The position numbers and the translations under genes were made by a program. A stretch of 64,000 nucleotides of DNA, taken from assembly GCF_001640025.1 (NCBI RefSeq), contig NC_031673.1:248001-312000 (forward strand). Reading direction: 5' to 3'. Below are positions 63,296 through 64,000 of this stretch, one piece after another. The stretch is from Sugiyamaella lignohabitans. Taxonomy: Eukaryota > Ascomycota > Dipodascomycetes > Dipodascales > Trichomonascaceae. Each line of letters opens with the position of its first letter. Position 1 is the first letter of the stretch. A model generated the notes under the pieces. That model ran no database searches and was not told the origin of the DNA. It was given only the letters and a program-made list of their open reading frames with translations.

Positions 63296-64000
63296 TTAGA
63301 ACTTGTAAACCTGGTCCTTGTTGTAGCCGAGCTCCTTCAAAGCACCAGTCAACTCACCTTGGTCTTGGGGAGAGACCTTGGGGCCAGAGAGAGCATTGTA
63401 GAATGGAGGAGGACCACAGACGAAGATCTTGATGTTCTCGGAGTCAGGCTTGGGGAGGTTCTTAGAAAGGAATTCCTTAGAAATGTAACCAGTCTCACCG
63501 GTCCATCCACTAGGAGGCTTGTCCAAGAAGTAGGTGACCTTGAATTGATCGGGACGGTCCTTGATAAGAGCCTCAATCTCGTCACGGATCAAGACATCTT
63601 CCTTAGTAACATTGGCATAGAACAGATTGACCTTAGTCTTGTCATTGGGATCCTTGTGGATAGCTTGCAAAAGTTGGTACAAAGGAGTGATACCAGTACC
63701 ACCACCAAGGAGAGCAATCTCCTTGTGGGCATTAGGAGTCCATTGGTACTTGGGGAGAGGACCCTTGAAAGACAAAACATCGTTGGGCTTGAGGCCGTGG
63801 ATATGGGTACTCATAAGACCGTTCTCGTACTTCTTAACGACCAATTCGAAATCACCCTTGTGGTCGACATCGCTGATAGGAGTATAAGGGCGCAAGACGT
63901 TCTTACCGTTCTCTCTAGTGAACTTGGCAAGAACGGCACTAGCAGTGGTCAAACCCAAAACGTGGTCCTTAGAAGGAAGCTCGAAAATGACCTTCTTGGT
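63296..64000 (-). CDS. MCR1: NADH-cytochrome b5 reductase, mitochondrial type, partial (N-terminus beyond window)
   Basis: FAD flavoenzyme that passes electrons from NADH to cytochrome b5 and other acceptors. The window holds the C-terminal 234 codons; the frame is open to the right edge, so the start lies outside. Visible are the FAD motif RPYTPISDVD, the NADH-binding GGGTGITPLYQLLQAI, YFLDKPPSGWTGETGYI, and the CGPPPFYNALSGPK and LGYNKDQVYKF ends. GPKVSPQDQGELTGAL before the end resembles Mcr1 more than Cbr1. Confidence 0.9.
   Translation of the reverse strand, partial: TKKVIFELPSKDHVLGLTTASAVLAKFTRENGKNVLRPYTPISDVDHKGDFELVVKKYENGLMSTHIHGLKPNDVLSFKGPLPKYQWTPNAHKEIALLGGGTGITPLYQLLQAIHKDPNDKTKVNLFYANVTKEDVLIRDEIEALIKDRPDQFKVTYFLDKPPSGWTGETGYISKEFLSKNLPKPDSENIKIFVCGPPPFYNALSGPKVSPQDQGELTGALKELGYNKDQVYKF

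Noticed and set aside
1..64000. CRISPR arrays, operons, prophage, transposase genes
   Set aside because: None seen; the hairpin arms are dispersed and palindromic, without regular spacers or a linked recombinase, and the genes are eukaryotic with introns.

Overview
The window is nuclear DNA from an ascomycetous budding yeast. The genes are short-intron fungal genes, including TUF1, PRC1, TPD3, SMD2, KOG1, LTV1, RPC25, SDH1, PSF1, RPT1, DBR1, BFR2 and MCR1. Two observations narrow the group. A complex I subunit (NDUFS8 type) is present, which Saccharomycetaceae lack. CTG codons fall at universally conserved Leu positions in RPT1, so CTG is read as Leu and not as Ser. Introns are frequent for a budding yeast: 18 can be assembled here. 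They have GTAAGT-like donors and a CTAAC branch site, usually 7-13 nt before the acceptor. This fits an early-diverging lineage such as Dipodascales/Trichomonascaceae (Sugiyamaella- or Blastobotrys-like). That placement is inference; no database was consulted.

Layout. 1-9.9 kb: TUF1 (-), an unrecognised 208-aa gene, a spliced REEP/HVA22-family gene (-) and PRC1 (+) with a long leader. 10-19.5 kb: gene-poor, with one small Ser-rich ORF, TPD3 (-) and a decayed ORF. 19.5-32 kb: NDUFS8, two lineage-specific genes, RRT14, an AIG1-family membrane protein, a His-rich secreted protein, a SPOUT methyltransferase, SMD2 and a CCDC47-like ER protein. 32-43 kb: a four-exon Red5/ZC3H3-like zinc-finger gene, an unknown coiled-coil gene, MTM1 and KOG1. 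43-64 kb: LTV1, an AVT3/4 transporter, RPC25, SDH1, PSF1, RPT1, tRNA-Gln(UUG), DBR1, BFR2, a Yju2/CWC16-family splicing factor, a frameshifted ORF and the 3' part of MCR1. The genes are housekeeping genes and form no operon or cluster. Themes that recur are RNA processing (DBR1, SMD2, CWC16, Red5), ribosome biogenesis (LTV1, BFR2, RRT14, SPOUT) and mitochondrial function (TUF1, NDUFS8, SDH1, MTM1, MCR1).

The most striking feature is a family of short GC-rich hairpin elements, about 60 arms of 51-62 bp counted by eye. Each arm begins TGCCTCCGGCGGC, continues with the hairpin CTGGGGC-loop-GCCCCAG, and ends in one of several interchangeable terminal hairpins. Arms occur singly, or as inverted pairs with the TGCC ends outward, giving palindromes of about 130-250 bp. 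None lies inside a coding exon I could reconstruct. Seven of 18 introns carry them. About half the genes have one 3-81 bp after the stop codon, and every single arm in that position has the TGCC end facing the gene. The elements create many spurious ORFs with translations such as RSPSRRR or PPAAGAPPQT, which are left out.
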